Shown: positions 11,644 through 23,779, counted from the first letter of the stretch. The stretch is DNA of 64,000 nt from Branchiostoma floridae (GCF_000003815.2 NW_023365820.1:94451-158450); one strand, 5' to 3'. The notes: generated by a model not told the origin, from the letters alone. Numbers and translations are program-made.

Positions 11644-13345
11644 GCATGTGTGTGTGTGTATATATATATATTTGTGTCTTCTATAGGCATAATGTTAGAT
11701 GCCATATCTTATACATATATGTTTCTACAGTTGAGCAGGCTCTGACCGAGATGTGGGGCTCCTGCAGCTACAACTGTTCATCCGTCTACGGTAACGCGTC
11801 ATGCGTCCCTGACGCGTTCAGCTGTGACGGTGACGCGGACTGTTTGGAGGAAGAAGACGAGCAGGGCTGTATCGAACATATATATATAATATATAATAGG
11901 GCTTCCTTGGACGGATATTCCTCTGGGGGAGCAGATGGCAGCGCGGGCGATATGTCCACCCAAACCAGCGCCACGCGAACCGCAGGAACTACGCAAAATT
12001 ACGTAGAGACAGCGGAGTGTCCGACGTTCTACTGCGGCCTGTCCAGCTCTATGGAACCGTCCTGTGTGCAAGATCATCTGATCTGTGACGGACAACCGGA
12101 CTGTACATTGGGAGAGGACGAGCAGGGATGCGGCAACGCGGACGACACGCCCACCCAAGCCACCATCACGTCAACCGCAGGCACAACTACCCAAGATTCC
12201 GGAGAGACAGCCGAGTGCCCGACGTTCTACTGCAGCCTGTCCGGCTCTACGGATCCGTCCTGTGTGCAAGATCATCTGATCTGTGACGGACAACCGGACT
12301 GTGAGTCAGGGGAGGACGAGCAGGGATGCGGCAAGGCGGACGACACGTCCACTCAAGCCACCATCACACCAACCGCAGGCACAACTACGCAAGATTCCGG
12401 AGAAGAAGCCCATTGTCCGACGTTCTACTGCAGCCTGTCCAGCTCTACGGACCTGTCATGTGTGCAAGATCATCTGATCTGTGACGGTCAACTGGACTGT
12501 GTATTGGGAGAGGACGAGCTGGGATGCGGCAAGGCGGACGACACGTCCACCCAAGCCACCATCACGTCAACCGCAGGCGCAACTACCCACGATTCCGGAG
12601 AGACAGCTGAGTGCCCGACGTTCTATTGTGGACTGCCCGGGTCTATGGATCCGTCCTGTGTGCAAGATCATCTGATCTGTGACGGTCAACTGGACTGTGC
12701 ATTGGGAGAGGACGAGCAGGGATGTAGCCACGAGGACGACACATCCACCCAAACCGACCCCACTCCGAGTAACGAGCCAGTGTCGTATGGAGAGCAGACA
12801 GGTACAAAACCTTTCCTCAGGATATTCATCCCAAGAACTTTATAATCTACTCTATGCTTTAAGCACGTTGCTTAGTTACAACTTAGAGTAAACATTTCCC
12901 ACTTTGACGACTATACCATTCAATTTATACTCAGAACTCCAGCTTACAGGTACCTGTTCGCTACATCTTCCTCAATTTTTGTCTCTTGTTATGATTGTAT
13001 CTCTTTTATTGTGTGGCAAAATTGAGAATAAATGAAGTTCAAAACGCCGGATTTCCTACAGTTGCAGTACTTCTGTTTTTACCAATTCTCTACTCACTTA
13101 CTAGGAGACAATGAAATATTCATACTGCTTACTCCTCGTAAAACAAGCAATCTCTCTAAAATGTACTTTCAGGCTGGCACGTAGCATGTAATTTACAACT
13201 GTCGAATTGTCAGTGCTTGTTTTGGGGAACCTTCTTTGTTTTTACAGGGTTCTATGTAGGGAACCATGGATCCAAGAACCAGCCTGTGGTCTGGCTGACA
13301 GCCGCCGTACTGGGCTGTCTGATTTTCTATCGCCAGTATTTCTAA
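7850..13345 (+). CDS. large LDLa-repeat type I membrane protein, four exons
   Basis: Proposed exons: 7850-10781, 11245-11361, 11731-12801 and 13248-13345; all introns are GT-AG and phase 1; total 1,405 residues. I chose ATG 7850 over 7817 because it opens directly on a signal peptide (MATGLLLFVCLL). Exon 1 carries 23 LDLa modules with six cysteines and the CDGxxDCxDGSDExxC calcium-binding pattern. Exon 2 carries one LDLa-like module. Exon 3 carries one module plus four near-identical ones separated by Ser/Thr-rich, mucin-like linkers. Exon 4 encodes one hydrophobic helix (VVWLTAAVLGCLIF) and a tail of five residues (YRQYF), then TAA. Family knowledge: LDLa modules bind ligands in calcium-dependent endocytic or adhesion receptors. 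No EGF, propeller or NPxY endocytosis motif is visible, so an extracellular binder or adhesion protein is more likely than a classical LDL receptor. AATAAA follows near 13869. Confidence 0.8.
8040..10650 (+). repeat. in-exon tandem array of LDLa modules (123/129 bp)
   Basis: Unit length is 123 bp (41 residues), or 129 bp where the linker is PSTG-containing. Modules 5-17 are of the ECPSPEYFKCESSG type and modules 18-22 of the ECYNPYDLKCKSSG type. Modules 18-22 alternate LWRQCDGYND and SSWRQCNGLDD variants, so the last expansion was of a two-module, 246-bp unit. The long open frames in other frames and on the other strand are shadows of this repetition. Confidence 0.9.
11605..11643. repeat. (CT)n microsatellite in LDLa intron 2
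   Basis: A CT-dinucleotide run is followed by TG and TA runs just upstream of the exon 3 acceptor at 11730. It could act as an extended polypyrimidine tract, but the true acceptor has its own short TTTCTACAG. Confidence 0.9.
12000..12735 (+). repeat. 198-bp tandem repeat coding LDLa plus mucin-like linker
   Basis: Four copies have an exact 198-bp period; the GTGTGCAAGATCATCTGATC segment recurs at about 12065, 12263, 12461 and 12659. Each encodes 66 residues: a CPTFYC...CVQDHLICDG...GEDEQGC module and a Thr/Ser-rich linker likely to be O-glycosylated. Similarity between copies is high, so the expansion is recent. Confidence 0.9.
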
Positions 13346-14555
13346 TGTATACATTGTCCCCAAAGTATAGGAAATAGCATGGAGCCATTTTGCTGATATT
13401 TACACAACCTTGTCTTATATCGCTAAATATTACTTGGATATCAACTGGATATGGTTTTAAACAATCAGACGTTCCAGATAACATATGTTATCTTTTGTAA
13501 TGGACATTGAAGTGATCTTGTTGGATAGTACGTTTTATATCCCAACTATGAAATTACATGGAAATGAGCTGTAATTTTATATTTGGGATGTAAAACCTGC
13601 TCTTCAACAACATTATATTATAGCATTATATGATAAAATGCTGGAAATATGATTTGTGGGTTAGTTAGTATGTAATCCACTGTCAGTCTTATACATTGTC
13701 TTAACCAATGTTTTGTTGTATACAATGTTAACTATTTCTTTAATAGGCTTCGATACCATTTCTGTTTTCAATATAGTTTCTATATATACATTATCAAGAT
13801 GACATGATTTGCAGTTGATGTATCTAAGATGCTAGCATGCGAACATTATGATTTATAGTTTTCATTCAAATAAAATAACTACACTAATATACATTAAGCT
13901 AGTAACTTATCAGTTTTTGATTACTACAGTACCAAAATGATTTTTTTTTCTGATGTTGCTCACCCGATGGACAATTCTTATGTGGAGAAAAAAATTCTTA
14001 CAGGAAGAAAATGTAGAATAAAATTCAAGCAAAACGAGAAAACTACAAAAATTTCTAGAGATTTAAGCAAAATCTTTTTTCTCATAATGCAAAAAAAAAA
14101 AATCTTGAAATTCTAGTTTTTTTTACAACCAGGTTTAACTCTTAAGAAATGCAAGGATTTTTTTCTGGAAGATAAATTTTCTGTGAGGAAGCTAAACAAG
14201 ATAAAAAAGAAAAAGCATTTTTGGTAATACAAGAAAACAAATCTCAAATCGTCTCAAAAACTTAACAAGCAAAAATTTGCTTGCCCTATGGACAAGCACA
14301 TTTTTCTAAGATTTCTTGGGGACAGAATAATTTTCTTCCGGGAAGAAATTATTCTACTTGAGATTCCTGAAGCATTGTGAAGCACGTTTATATTCATGAA
14401 GTCGCTCTTTTGATTGTTAAATAAATCATCGTATATTGTATATCTTGGATGATGGAAATAAAACTTGGGGAAACATAATTTATACATTTTATGTGTCTTT
14501 GTTGTAACAAAAAGAAACACCTTCATAGTGTATAACCCATACCCTGATTAGTATA
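13346..14555. other. LDLa 3' flank, no further gene
   Basis: AT-rich sequence with several A and T runs. At 13436-13535 there is a decayed relative of the hammerhead-like repeat (CTGGATATGGTTTTAAAC and a GATAAC/GTTATC stem). Possible polyadenylation signal near 13869. No coding exon is recognised. Confidence 0.5.
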
Positions 14556-14721
14556 CTGTAAATGCATTTAAGTTCGCGGGGATTTAATTTGGCGGTAACA
14601 CCATAGACTGCAGTCTAATACCACAATAGAATAATATTCGCGGTAGTTTTAAGTTCGCGGTGAAGTGGTCACCGCGAAAACCGCGAACATTAATCCACCG
14701 CGAACATTACTGCATTTACAG
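14556..14721. mobile_element. TA-flanked MITE, CTGTAAATGC ends
   Basis: 166 bp bounded by CTGTAAATGCATTTA and its inverted copy, with TA on each side (14554-14555 and 14722-14723). The interior holds TTCGCGG and CCGCGAA palindromic pieces. TA duplication is typical of Tc1/mariner-related MITEs. A second member is at 35828-36038. Confidence 0.8.
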
Positions 14722-15420
14722 TAGTTTATACCAAGTACATAGCTATAGTTTTCATGGCAAAGCAAGAATTCCATTTCAAATACCCATTGTAAACTCCAGT
14801 GTAATTGTAAGATCCCGCCTTGTTTATAACAGATATAGTTTCTAAATTAGTAAACATCTAGGTTTAGTTTCACGTCACAGAAAAAAGTCAATTTCAAATT
14901 CTACAAGAATTCTTTGTATTACTTGAAGTTGTTGTCCTTTTTATTACAAATATACTTTCTACATCAGTAAATATCTAGGTCGAGTTTCAAGACACTAGAA
15001 AGACGTCATTTCACAGAAAGTACAACAAAGGCATGTTGAGTTCCTGTCCTGTTTATGACAGATATATTAAGTCAGAGAAGACTCCATTTCAAATGTAACA
15101 AGAATTCTTGTTCTCACAATTTACTTCAGTGTTTTTTAGATTTTGTCCCTGTTGAATTGAACTATAATATTTTTTTTTCATAGCAGTATCAGGTTACTCT
15201 CTAAATTATTAAGGTGTTTCTTTATTGACCTGTAGTGAGAGACATAAAACTTGGGTATGAATTTGTGACGAAGCTGTTCCCACAGCCGTTCCCACATCCA
15301 CAACCATCCCTACATGGACAGTTGAGAAATTCGTTAGATTTCCATGCAGTTAGATGTCAACATAAGGGGTAGGTCAGTTTGTTTGTAGCGATACGGACAA
15401 AGCAACAGATATAAATTTGT

Positions 15421-15600
15421 GGCGTCGGGCGTAACTGGTAGAGCGTACGGCTCGGAACCTAGAGGTTCTAAGTTCGATCCCCGCCGTGCCCCGCCCCGAC
15501 GTTGTGCCCTTGGGAAAGGCACTTTACACGACCTTTCTCACTTCACCCAGGTGTAAAAATGGGTACCGTGTATGTGGCACTGTTAATATAAGTTACAAAA
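15421..15600 (+). mobile_element. tRNA-derived SINE
   Basis: The head looks like a tRNA gene: an A-box region (GTAACTGGTAGAGCG) and a B box (AGTTCGATCCCC), with a poorly pairing anticodon arm. It is followed by TGTGCCCTTGGGAAAGGCAC and TTTACACGAC, a downstream module also present after the SINE head at 54640. That body makes a functional tRNA gene unlikely. The exact end is uncertain. Confidence 0.7.
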
Positions 15601-16965
15601 ACTTGAGTGCAGTGCCACATTGTCTGTCCAAAAGCAAAATATATAAAAATAAAATAAAAAAAATTGATATAAATGACATCGTATGCAGACTCCAAATTCA
15701 ATGCGCAAGATCAATAAAAACAAAACGAACAAACTTTCAAAATAGACATCACGAATGTTATGAAAATAGCAGCTATGGCAGTGAGAAAACGAGCCAACAA
15801 GTCTTTTATTCCTGTATTGACGAAAAGCAAACAGTGAGGGACATGGTATCACACACCACTTGCACAATTACGCTCATGGCAACCACATCAATGCAACTTC
15901 ACAACTATCCACGTTCACATATAGAAATACAGATAAGCCATTAGGCACTTCTGTGACACCTTTACAAGTACAAATAATATAAAGCTACAATACGACATGT
16001 TTTCCATTTTTTGTATTTTCTCGTAATGTTGACTATCTCCCGAAGAGGAATTTATTCTGCTTATGTCTTCTTTCGCTGATGTTATCCATAAAAATTACTC
16101 GTTGTGTCCTGGGTAGTAAATGATAGTTAAGTGGAACCATGGCTTACCTTAGCAACCTAGCAACTACATGTATCAAACGTATAGACTGCAACAATGCAAT
16201 AACAAAAGGAAAACAGTGAAACTTAGCCGGATCATTTTGTTGATTTCCTAGCAGGCTTATGTGCCGTTCGCTTGTAATTGCTATTAAGTAAATCAATAAG
16301 GACGAACATCCTATATAGAGTTTAATCCATCTTTGGCACAAACACAACTATTCCCATGATAACTCGTCCACCATTTCCTTTGTTGTCTGTCCAGTAGGGC
16401 TACTTGTTGACCCATCAATTTGGCTCTTTTATTAAAATAGTACTGACGCGAATGTCTAATTTTAGTTGGCCGTAATGCTTACACAAAATCTTTTGATTTT
16501 ACAAACTGGGTCGATATGTTTTAATTAGTAGATCATGATCAGTAACTTCTTCAATATTTTGAACTCTTTGGTGATTCATAAAGGACGAGCTGGGCGTGAT
16601 CAATGAATGACGACCATAAGTGAATGACGTGAAATTCAGTGCTTTTACTTGTAAATTAGATAATCAGCAACATAGCAGTCGCACGCGAGGGGAGGTGGAA
16701 GTTTTTCACACCTTTTGTTTTGACTGAACGACTGATAATAAATTTGCCCAAGGCTTTGTATCGCTTAGATCGCATATTTTGTAAGAATATTCCACAGATA
16801 TTTAGCCCACAAAACGGAGAAGAACGACGTGGAATAAAAACAGAGTGGAATGGAATGCCTCTTTAACGTTGTACATAAGTATTCGTCGGTCGTCTTGTTG
16901 CCTGGAGGCAAATGTTATCAAATAAAGGCTTTATACATAAACGTTAGCACACTTACCTTTACATA
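15601..16965. other. intergenic, nothing recognised
   Basis: AT-rich with short unrelated open frames on both strands and no family signature. No inverted or tandem repeat I could support. Confidence 0.4.
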
Positions 16966-17284
16966 ATCGGGCAAATCACATTAATTGATACCTTATATGA
17001 GTTATCACATTAGTTTCACATATAGAATAATGTGATATGCTGTCACTTTTTTTTCACATCTTCAGTAGTGGCAAAATATTGGACATTCTGAAACATGGGG
17101 CATTTCAAAAACTTACAAATAAGCTTACAAACCAACGGGTTATCGATTTAAATACATCATTGTGTTTTCATAACAGTCTGCATTCAGTGGCTACGAGTAA
17201 AATCTACACCAGGGGTTCATTCATGTCTCCCTTGGGAATTTCAGTACAGAGGACTAACAGGTTGCTCGGTGTCGTTCATGGCCC

Positions 17285-17710
17285 GTTGCTTGCCCGCTAT
17301 CTCGAGCTGCGATTTCTTTTTGGTCAACCCTTACGTTACGGAAGCCTGTCCGCTATCTCGAGCTGCGATATTTTAGTCAACCCTTACGTTACGGAAGCCT
17401 GTCCGCTATCTCGAGCTGCGATGTTTTAGTCAACCCTTACGTTACGGAAGCCTGTCCGCTATCTCAAGCTGCGATTTTTTAGTCAACCCTTACGTTACGG
17501 AAGCCTGTCCGCTATCTCGAGCTGCGATGTTTTAGTCAACCCTTACGTTACGGAAGCCTGTCCGCTATCTCGAGCTGCGCTTTTTTTGTCAACCCTTACG
17601 TTACGGAAGCCTGTCCGCTATCTCGAGCTGCGATTTTTTAGTCAACCCTTACGTTACGGAAACCAGTTCAAGCCAGTTGCGTGTCCGCTATCTCGAGCTG
17701 CGATCTTTTC
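17285..17710 (+). repeat. 53-bp tandem array, left arm
   Basis: About eight units, each with CTGTCCGCTATCTCGAGCTG then CGAT, a T run, and GTCAACCCTTACGTTACGG. The spacing is 53 bp where measured (17341 to 17394). The same unit occurs in inverse orientation at 23785-24010. The regular repeats are not a CRISPR array: units are contiguous, without unique spacers. Confidence 0.9.
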
Positions 17711-18058
17711 GTCAAACGTTATGGAAGTGGTCAATTATGTCCAGGTCCTGTGTGGCCCGTTGACGGAAGTGGTCAATTATACGCAAAATCCAAACACTCA
17801 GGGCCCCAACGAATATCGAAACAGTCTATATAAAGACACGAAAATATGAAAAAAATGGAGCGTTTAATACCAGTCCTATGATCTTTTAAACCGAACGTTT
17901 TTAGGTGGAGACACAGCCCGGTGTGATTCTTTTAGTTCATGTTTACCAGAATCGTTGGAGAATGCCCCACTGAATGACCAGCAGCATGCACGCCTGGCTT
18001 GGCACGTGTTGAGTAAATGTGCTTCCAAGTGTAAACTCGAAGGTCATACTACACATCA
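17710..18058 (+). repeat. long inverted repeat of the composite element, left copy
   Basis: Matches 20374-20715 in reverse orientation over about 340 bp, from the AACGTTATGGAAGTGGTCAA end to the GGTCATACTACACAT end, with few differences. It bounds a 2.3-kb interior. Confidence 0.9.
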
Positions 18059-18139
18059 CGCTCATTACCTGCATGTATGCAGGTATGGTTTTGATGCTGG
18101 TGGGAACTTTTCGGTAGCCGGGGATGTAGGGCGCTGTAT

Positions 18140-18715
18140 CTCGTGAACGGATGGTGCGAGCACGACGATTTTTGGTACGTGGGTTGGGGGTGGTAGCCTA
18201 ACACTCAGGTTTGATTTTGGGCCTCCTGGCGTTTGAACTTGACATTGCAGGTGGCATTTTTGGTGTTTTTTGGGCACTTTTGGCGCTGTGTGTCCGGAAC
18301 GATACGCGCGATTGCGACGATTTTTGGTGCATGGGTGGGGGGTTGTTGCCTGTTGCCTAGGATTGACTTTGGGCCTTGTCGCGTTTGAACTTGACCCGGC
18401 AGGTCGAATTTTGTGTCCGGGAGGGGTGTTTCCGGAGTTATATCTTCTGAACGGCTGGTGCTGGCGCGATGATATTTGGCACATGTGTCGGCGGTGGCTG
18501 AATAATGCTCAATTTTGATTTTGGCGCCCTTGGTGCTTGAACTTGACATTTTAGGTTACCTTTTGTGCGGGCACGGGGCGTGCGCATTATCTCCGGAACG
18601 CAAGGTACCATTGTGTTGCTATTTGGTACGTGAGTTGTTTGTGGTGTCCTGGTGGTCAGGTTTGATTTTGGGCCTCCTAGTGCTTGAACTTGATACTGTA
18701 TAGGTTGACCCTGTT
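18140..18715. repeat. four tandem units of about 150 bp
   Basis: Units start near 18147, 18297, 18448 and 18596. Each contains a GAACGG-type start, TTTTTGGTACGTG-like segment, TTTGATTTTGGGCC and GCTTGAACTTGACA-like segment. The units are diverged, so the array is old. Minus-strand open frames here follow the repeat and have no family resemblance. Confidence 0.75.
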
Positions 18716-18954
18716 TTTGTGTGGTTGGGGCATCCTCCCAATATCTGCTTGGTTTTAAAAACAGATTATGGTTGGGTGTAGAACCATCATCTGGCCTGGG
18801 CCACCTTCAATGTATCAGGTTACTTAGTGGCACTGACAGTTTGCCAGATGACGGGAGTGTACAAGATTATATATCTGTTGGTCAGGTATAATTGGAGTTT
18901 GCTTATTACTCTTTGTGGTGTTTCTAGAGCTGTATAGTACTGAGTTTTAAGTTT

Positions 18955-19185
18955 CGGTACAAGTTCCTTTACCCTGTTGGCAATCATGGTTGAACTTGAA
19001 CTTAAACAGAAGAAGATGCAATTTTCTAATGTGGAGGAGAACTGTATAGAGTGTGGGCATAAGAGAAAGGTATGTTTTGTTCTGGTACAAGTTCCTTTAC
19101 CCTGTTTGGCAATCAGCAGAAGATACAACTTTCTAAAGTGAAGGAGAAATGTATAGAGCTTGAGTGTAAAACAAAGGTATGTGCA
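18955..19185. repeat. two direct repeats of about 126 bp
   Basis: GGTACAAGTTCCTTTACCCT occurs at about 18957 and 19083. Each is followed by an AGAAGAT-CAA-TTTCTAA segment and GGAGAA-TGTATAGAG. Non-coding interior of the composite element. Confidence 0.75.
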
Positions 19186-19394
19186 TGACTTTTCCTGTGT
19201 TTCTTGTTGTTTCTTCGGGGATGCCATTTTCGTATTGTATGCAGGTAATTTGTAGTTTGGGGCTAGTCATATTCGCTTGATTTTTTGGGCCTGCTTAATC
19301 TATAGTACGGGCAGGGTTAAGTGGTAGAGGCTTTGTTCTGTTTTAAATTTGGTATCTTTTGTTGCATTTTGTCACTGCAAAATATGATGAAATT

Positions 19395-19815
19395 GTTTCC
19401 CCCTCTAACCAACTGCTCATTGATATGGGGGAATGTTTGCTGGGTGTTCACTCTGACTACAACAGCTTTCTGAACTTTTTAATGTTGCCAGCAGCGTGCC
19501 ATCTATGAATGGGATTGACAAGGACATTTTGAATAGTAAATTCTGCTGTAAAATTTTGCTTACGGTAGGTACTTCAAGAGATTTAGGTTTTAGTTGGACG
19601 GATTGAATAAAATGTCATACCACCCTAATGCTGCTGGATGGGGCTACCACTATTCATATTGTCTATGGAACTACTGTACAAATATAATTTGTCAAATTAT
19701 GCAAATAACCTTCGAGTGTCAAGTCATATAACACTCCAGAAATACATCTTTAATGAATATCATTGGTGCAATAAGGAGATTTAGCAGCTGCATTAGGTCA
19801 GTACATTGAAATAGG
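19395..19815. repeat. dispersed about 420-bp repeat, shared with 52235-52665
   Basis: Collinear similarity to the centre of the 9.6-kb foldback element: shared segments include CTGCTCATTGAT, GTTTGCTGGGTGTTC, GACATTTTGAATAGTAAATT, TTAGTTGGACGGATTGA and CAAATTATGCAAATAACCTT. There is no long open frame. It was either carried by both elements or inserted independently into each. Confidence 0.8.
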
Positions 19816-20130
19816 AAGATATCAGTACTGAATATATTTGAAGTTAGTTTTCAAGGAGCCCAGTGTACGATGATGATTATGTTTTCCGGTTCAATGCCGT
19901 GTATCAAATATTAGTTTAACAAGAGTGGAACTTTTGCTACAACAAGAGTGGAACTTTTGCTACCACGGCGTTCCAAGCTGTATAAAGTGACGTCCCCTCT
20001 GGCGTTATCACGTCTGCGTTGCACCCAGTTTGGTGCTGTTTAGTGTGTGAGGTTGACGATTTTGAAAATGACCACCAAAATCGACTTCATTTGTTAGGTA
20101 GTGATTTTTGGCCATCAGAAGGAGAACTAA

Positions 20131-20334
20131 TATTCCGACATTCAAAATGTTGTGCAGAACTTTGGGAGCTTACATGATTTTCTTCTAAAGAACGCTGTAA
20201 AGGGGAAGAAACGTGAGGCCGGCGAGCCCACAGCTGGAAAAATCCGGCGGTTGGGGGAATTTAGCAGTCATCAGTACACAAGCTGTCACCGAGCTTCTGT
20301 TAAGCAAAGTTCTCGTAAAAAACATTACATATAG
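20131..20334 (+). other. short unassigned basic open frame in composite element interior
   Basis: An open frame of 67 codons without an ATG (it could start at GTG 20152), preceded by a TATAAAG at about 19981. The product would be Lys/Arg-rich (KGKKREAGEP, GKIRRLGEF). I do not recognise it. It may be an exon remnant of the element's former gene or chance. Confidence 0.2.
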
Positions 20335-20373
20335 CATAATCTAAACATTTCGAAAAAATGTTTCTCTGGTAAA

Positions 20374-20715
20374 ATGTGTAGTATGACCTTCGAGTTTACA
20401 CTTGGAAGCACATTTGCTTAACACGTGCCAAGCCAGGCGTGCATGCTGCTGGTCATTCAGTGGGGCATTCTCCAACGACTCTGGTAAACATGAACTAAAA
20501 GAATCACACCGGGCTGTGTCTCCACCTAAAAACGTTCGGTTTAAAAGATCATAGGACTGGTATTAAACGCTCAATTTTTTCATATTTTCGTGTCTTTATA
20601 TGGACTGTTTCGATATTCGGTGGGGCCCTGAGTGTTTGGATTTTGCGTATAATTGACCACTTCCGTCAACGGGCCACACAGGACCTGGACATAATTGACC
20701 ACTTCCGTAACGTTT
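20374..20715 (-). repeat. long inverted repeat of the composite element, right copy
   Basis: Inverted match of 17710-18058. At its outer edge (CGTAACGTTTGA) the expected 53-bp array is interrupted by the 3-kb tandem block and resumes at about 23780. Confidence 0.9.
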
Positions 20716-20718
20716 GAG

Positions 20719-21193
20719 GTCTCAGAACACAGTTTTTCGCCTATGGGGATTTACATGGTTAAGGACCCCAAAGTGAGGTGGTTCGACGACTCAAATCCTA
20801 TAGAAAGGTGCAGATACAATTTACAAGAATTTAGTATATTGAAGTCGAGGGTATGACCTACAACATATCTGAAAATGAGCATAGATTTGCCTGCTCGTTT
20901 TTCTATAAAAGACACTTTGATTTGACCCCCAGCGGAGGTCATGGAACTGCAGGCGACGACCAGGAAGTGCCGGTAACAGTATCAATGCGCAAATTCCCGC
21001 CGGCCGAAGAAGCAACGTAATCCAATTTATACAGTGTCAACAACGATATATTCCTCTACCATTTACCACAGTTTCCACCTCGCTGTTGTGCACGGAAGAA
21101 TAACTGCGGCCTTTGCAAGTACAGCGGTGCACTATTTTAACCCAAACTACTTTTGGGGACGGGGGTCGCGTATAAATACTGTGTTCTGAGACC
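20719..21193. mobile_element. 475-bp MITE-like segment inside the tandem unit
   Basis: Begins GGTCTCAGAACACAGT and ends with its exact inverted copy ACTGTGTTCTGAGACC. Further copies lie at 21700-22174 and 23186-23662. In the second copy the left flank is GATTCAA and the right flank TTGAAACAACTTG. The partial unit at 22683 reads GATTCAAACAACTTG, as expected for a site without the segment. Superfamily not assigned. Confidence 0.75.
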
Positions 21194-23779
21194 TTGAAAC
21201 AACTTGACCTTGGATTTCTTTTCGCTCATGTAATAAAACTAGTCAAGATATAAAACCGTACCAAGTTTTAGAACAGAAATCCAAATGGTTCCTGAGATAT
21301 GGCCAACTTTGCACTTCGGCGCCTAGCACAGGTGTCGGCCCTGTACAAGGACTATCTGAGGGGCCGCTAATTGGTCTCATTATCTCAACAAATTTAATAT
21401 TCTGGTTGACTTTTTCTTCTGCAAGATGCTTGCCAGACCACATTCTACCGTTCTGAGTGATTTTGATTGGGGGTTAGTCACTTTTAGGGCGGAAAAGGGG
21501 GGGGGGGTCGAGCGGGTTTTAGACCGCACTAAGTCCTATACTTAAGCATAGGGAGCGGTCTTGGCGGCCGTTGCCATGGTAACGGCGGTTCTGACGGTAA
21601 CAAAAACGTTACAGTTCAAGTCATCCGAGGTCAATTCCTAACATATCAGTCGAATTCAATGTTATTACCCGTCCCTGGGGAATTAACGCTGTGATTCAAG
21701 GTCTCAGAACACAGTTTTTCGCCTATGGGGATTTACATGGTTAAGGACCCCAAAGTGAGGTGGTTCGACGACTCAAATCCTATAGAAAGGTGCAGATACA
21801 ATTTACAAGAATTTAGTATATTGAAGTCGAGGGTATGACCTACAACATATCTGAAAATGAGCATAGATTTGCCTGCTCGTTTTTCTATAAAAGACACTTT
21901 GATTTGACCCCCAGCGGAGGTCATGGAACTGCAGGCGACGACCAGGAAGTGCCGGTAACAGTATCAATGCGCAAATTCCCGCCGGCCGAAGAAGCAACGT
22001 AATCCAATTTATACAGTGTCAACAACGATATATTCCTCTACCATTTACCACAGTTTCCACCTCGCTGTTGTGCACGGAAGAATAACTGCGGCCTTTGCAA
22101 GTACAGCGGTGCACTATTTTAACCCGAACTACTTTTGGGGACGGGGGTCGCGTATAAATACTGTGTTCTGAGACCTTGAAACAACTTGACCTTGGATTTC
22201 TTTTCGCTCATGTAATAAAACTAGTCAAGATATAAAACCGTACCAAGTTTTAGAACAGAAATCCAAATGGTTCCTGAGATATGGCCAACTTTGCACTTCG
22301 GCGCCTAGCACAGGTGTCGGCCCTGTACAAGGACTATCTGAGGGGCCGCTAATTGGTCTCATTATCTCAACAAATTTAATATTCTGGTTGACTTTTTCTT
22401 CTGCAAGATGCTTGCCAGACCACATTCTACCGTTCTGAGTGATTTTGATTGGGGGTTAGTCACTTTTAGGGCGGAAAAGGGGGGGGGGGGGTCGAGCGGG
22501 TTTTAGACCGCACTAAGTCCTATACTTAAGCATAGGGAGCGGTCTTGGCGGCCGTTGCCATGGTAACGGCGGTTCTGACGGTAACAAAAACGTTACAGTT
22601 CAAGTCATCCGAGGTCAATTCCTAACATATCAGTCGAATTCAATGTTATTACCCGTCCCTGGGGAATTAACGCTGTGATTCAAACAACTTGACCTTGGAT
22701 TTCTTTTCGCTCATGTAATAAAACTAGTCAAGATATAAAATCGTACCAAGTTTTAGAACAGAAATCCAAATGGTTCCTGAGATATGGCCAACTTTGCACT
22801 TCGGCGCCTAGCACAGGTGTCGGCCCTGTACAAGGACTATCTGAGGGGCCGCTAATTGGTCTCATTATCTCAACAAATTTAATATTCTGGTTGACTTTTT
22901 CTTCTGCAAGATGCTTGCCAGACCACATTCTACCGTTCTGAGTGATTTTGATTGGGGGTTAGTCACTTTTAGGGCGGAAAAGGGGGGGGGGGGTCGAGCG
23001 GGTTTTAGACCGCACTAAGTCCTATACTTAAGCATAGGGAGCGGTCTTGGCGGCCGTTGCCATGGTAACGGCGGTTCTGACGGTAACAAAAACGTTACAG
23101 TTCAAGTCATCCGAGGTCAATTCCTAACATATCAGTCGAATTCAATGTTATTACCCGTCCCTGGGGAATTAACGCTGTGATTCAAGGTCTCAGAACACAG
23201 TTTTTCGCCTATGGGGATTTACATGGTTAAGGACCCCAAAGTGAGGTGGTTCGACGACTCAAATCCTATAGAAAGGTGCAGATACAATTTACAAGAATTT
23301 AGTATATTGAAGTCGAGGGTATGACCTACAACATATCTGAAAATGAGCATAGATTTGCCTGCTCGTTTTTCTATAAAAGACACTTTGATTTGACCCCCAG
23401 CGGAGGTCATGGAACTGCAGGCGACGACCAGGAAGTGCCGGTAACAGTATCAATGCGCAAATTCCCGCCGGCCGAAGAAGCAACGTAATCCAATTTATAC
23501 AGTGTCAACAACGATATATTCCTCTACCATTTACCACAGTTTCCACCTCGCTGTTGTGCACGGAAGAATAACTGCGGCCTTTGCAAGTACAGCGGTGCAC
23601 TATTTTAACCCGAACTACTTTTGGGGACGGGGGTCGCGTATAAATACTGTGTTCTGAGACCTTGAAACAACTTGACCTTGGATTTCTTTTCGCTCATGTA
23701 ATAAAACTAGTCAAGATATAAAACCGTACCAAGTTTTAGAACAGAAATCCAAATGGTTCCTGAGATATGGCCAACTTTG
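20719..23779. repeat. near-identical 981-bp tandem block, four copies with two truncated
   Basis: Copies: 20719-21699, 21700-22682, 22683-23185 (lacks the first about 480 bp) and 23186-23779 (truncated at CCAACTTTG). Differences are almost confined to G-run length (about 9 to 12) and single bases, so the amplification is very recent. Each full unit begins with a 475-bp MITE-like segment. The minus-strand frames of 63-66 codons are identical between copies because the DNA is; they have no start context or domain. Confidence 0.9.

Noticed and set aside
11517-11730. N-terminal extension of the LDLa exon 3 frame through the CT microsatellite
   Set aside because: The acceptor TTTCTACAG at 11730 in phase 1 matches the preceding donor; the upstream part is intron.
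15486-15944. 152-residue plus-strand frame overlapping the SINE
   Set aside because: Begins within the SINE and continues into AT-rich DNA; no domain or splice support.
17285-17710. CRISPR-like regular repeat array
   Set aside because: Contiguous 53-bp units with no spacers, in eukaryotic DNA, and mirrored in inverse orientation at 23785-24010.
20751-23483. Three to four identical 63-66-residue minus-strand frames suggesting a tandem gene family
   Set aside because: Identity comes from the young tandem DNA duplication; there is no synonymous variation to show coding selection.
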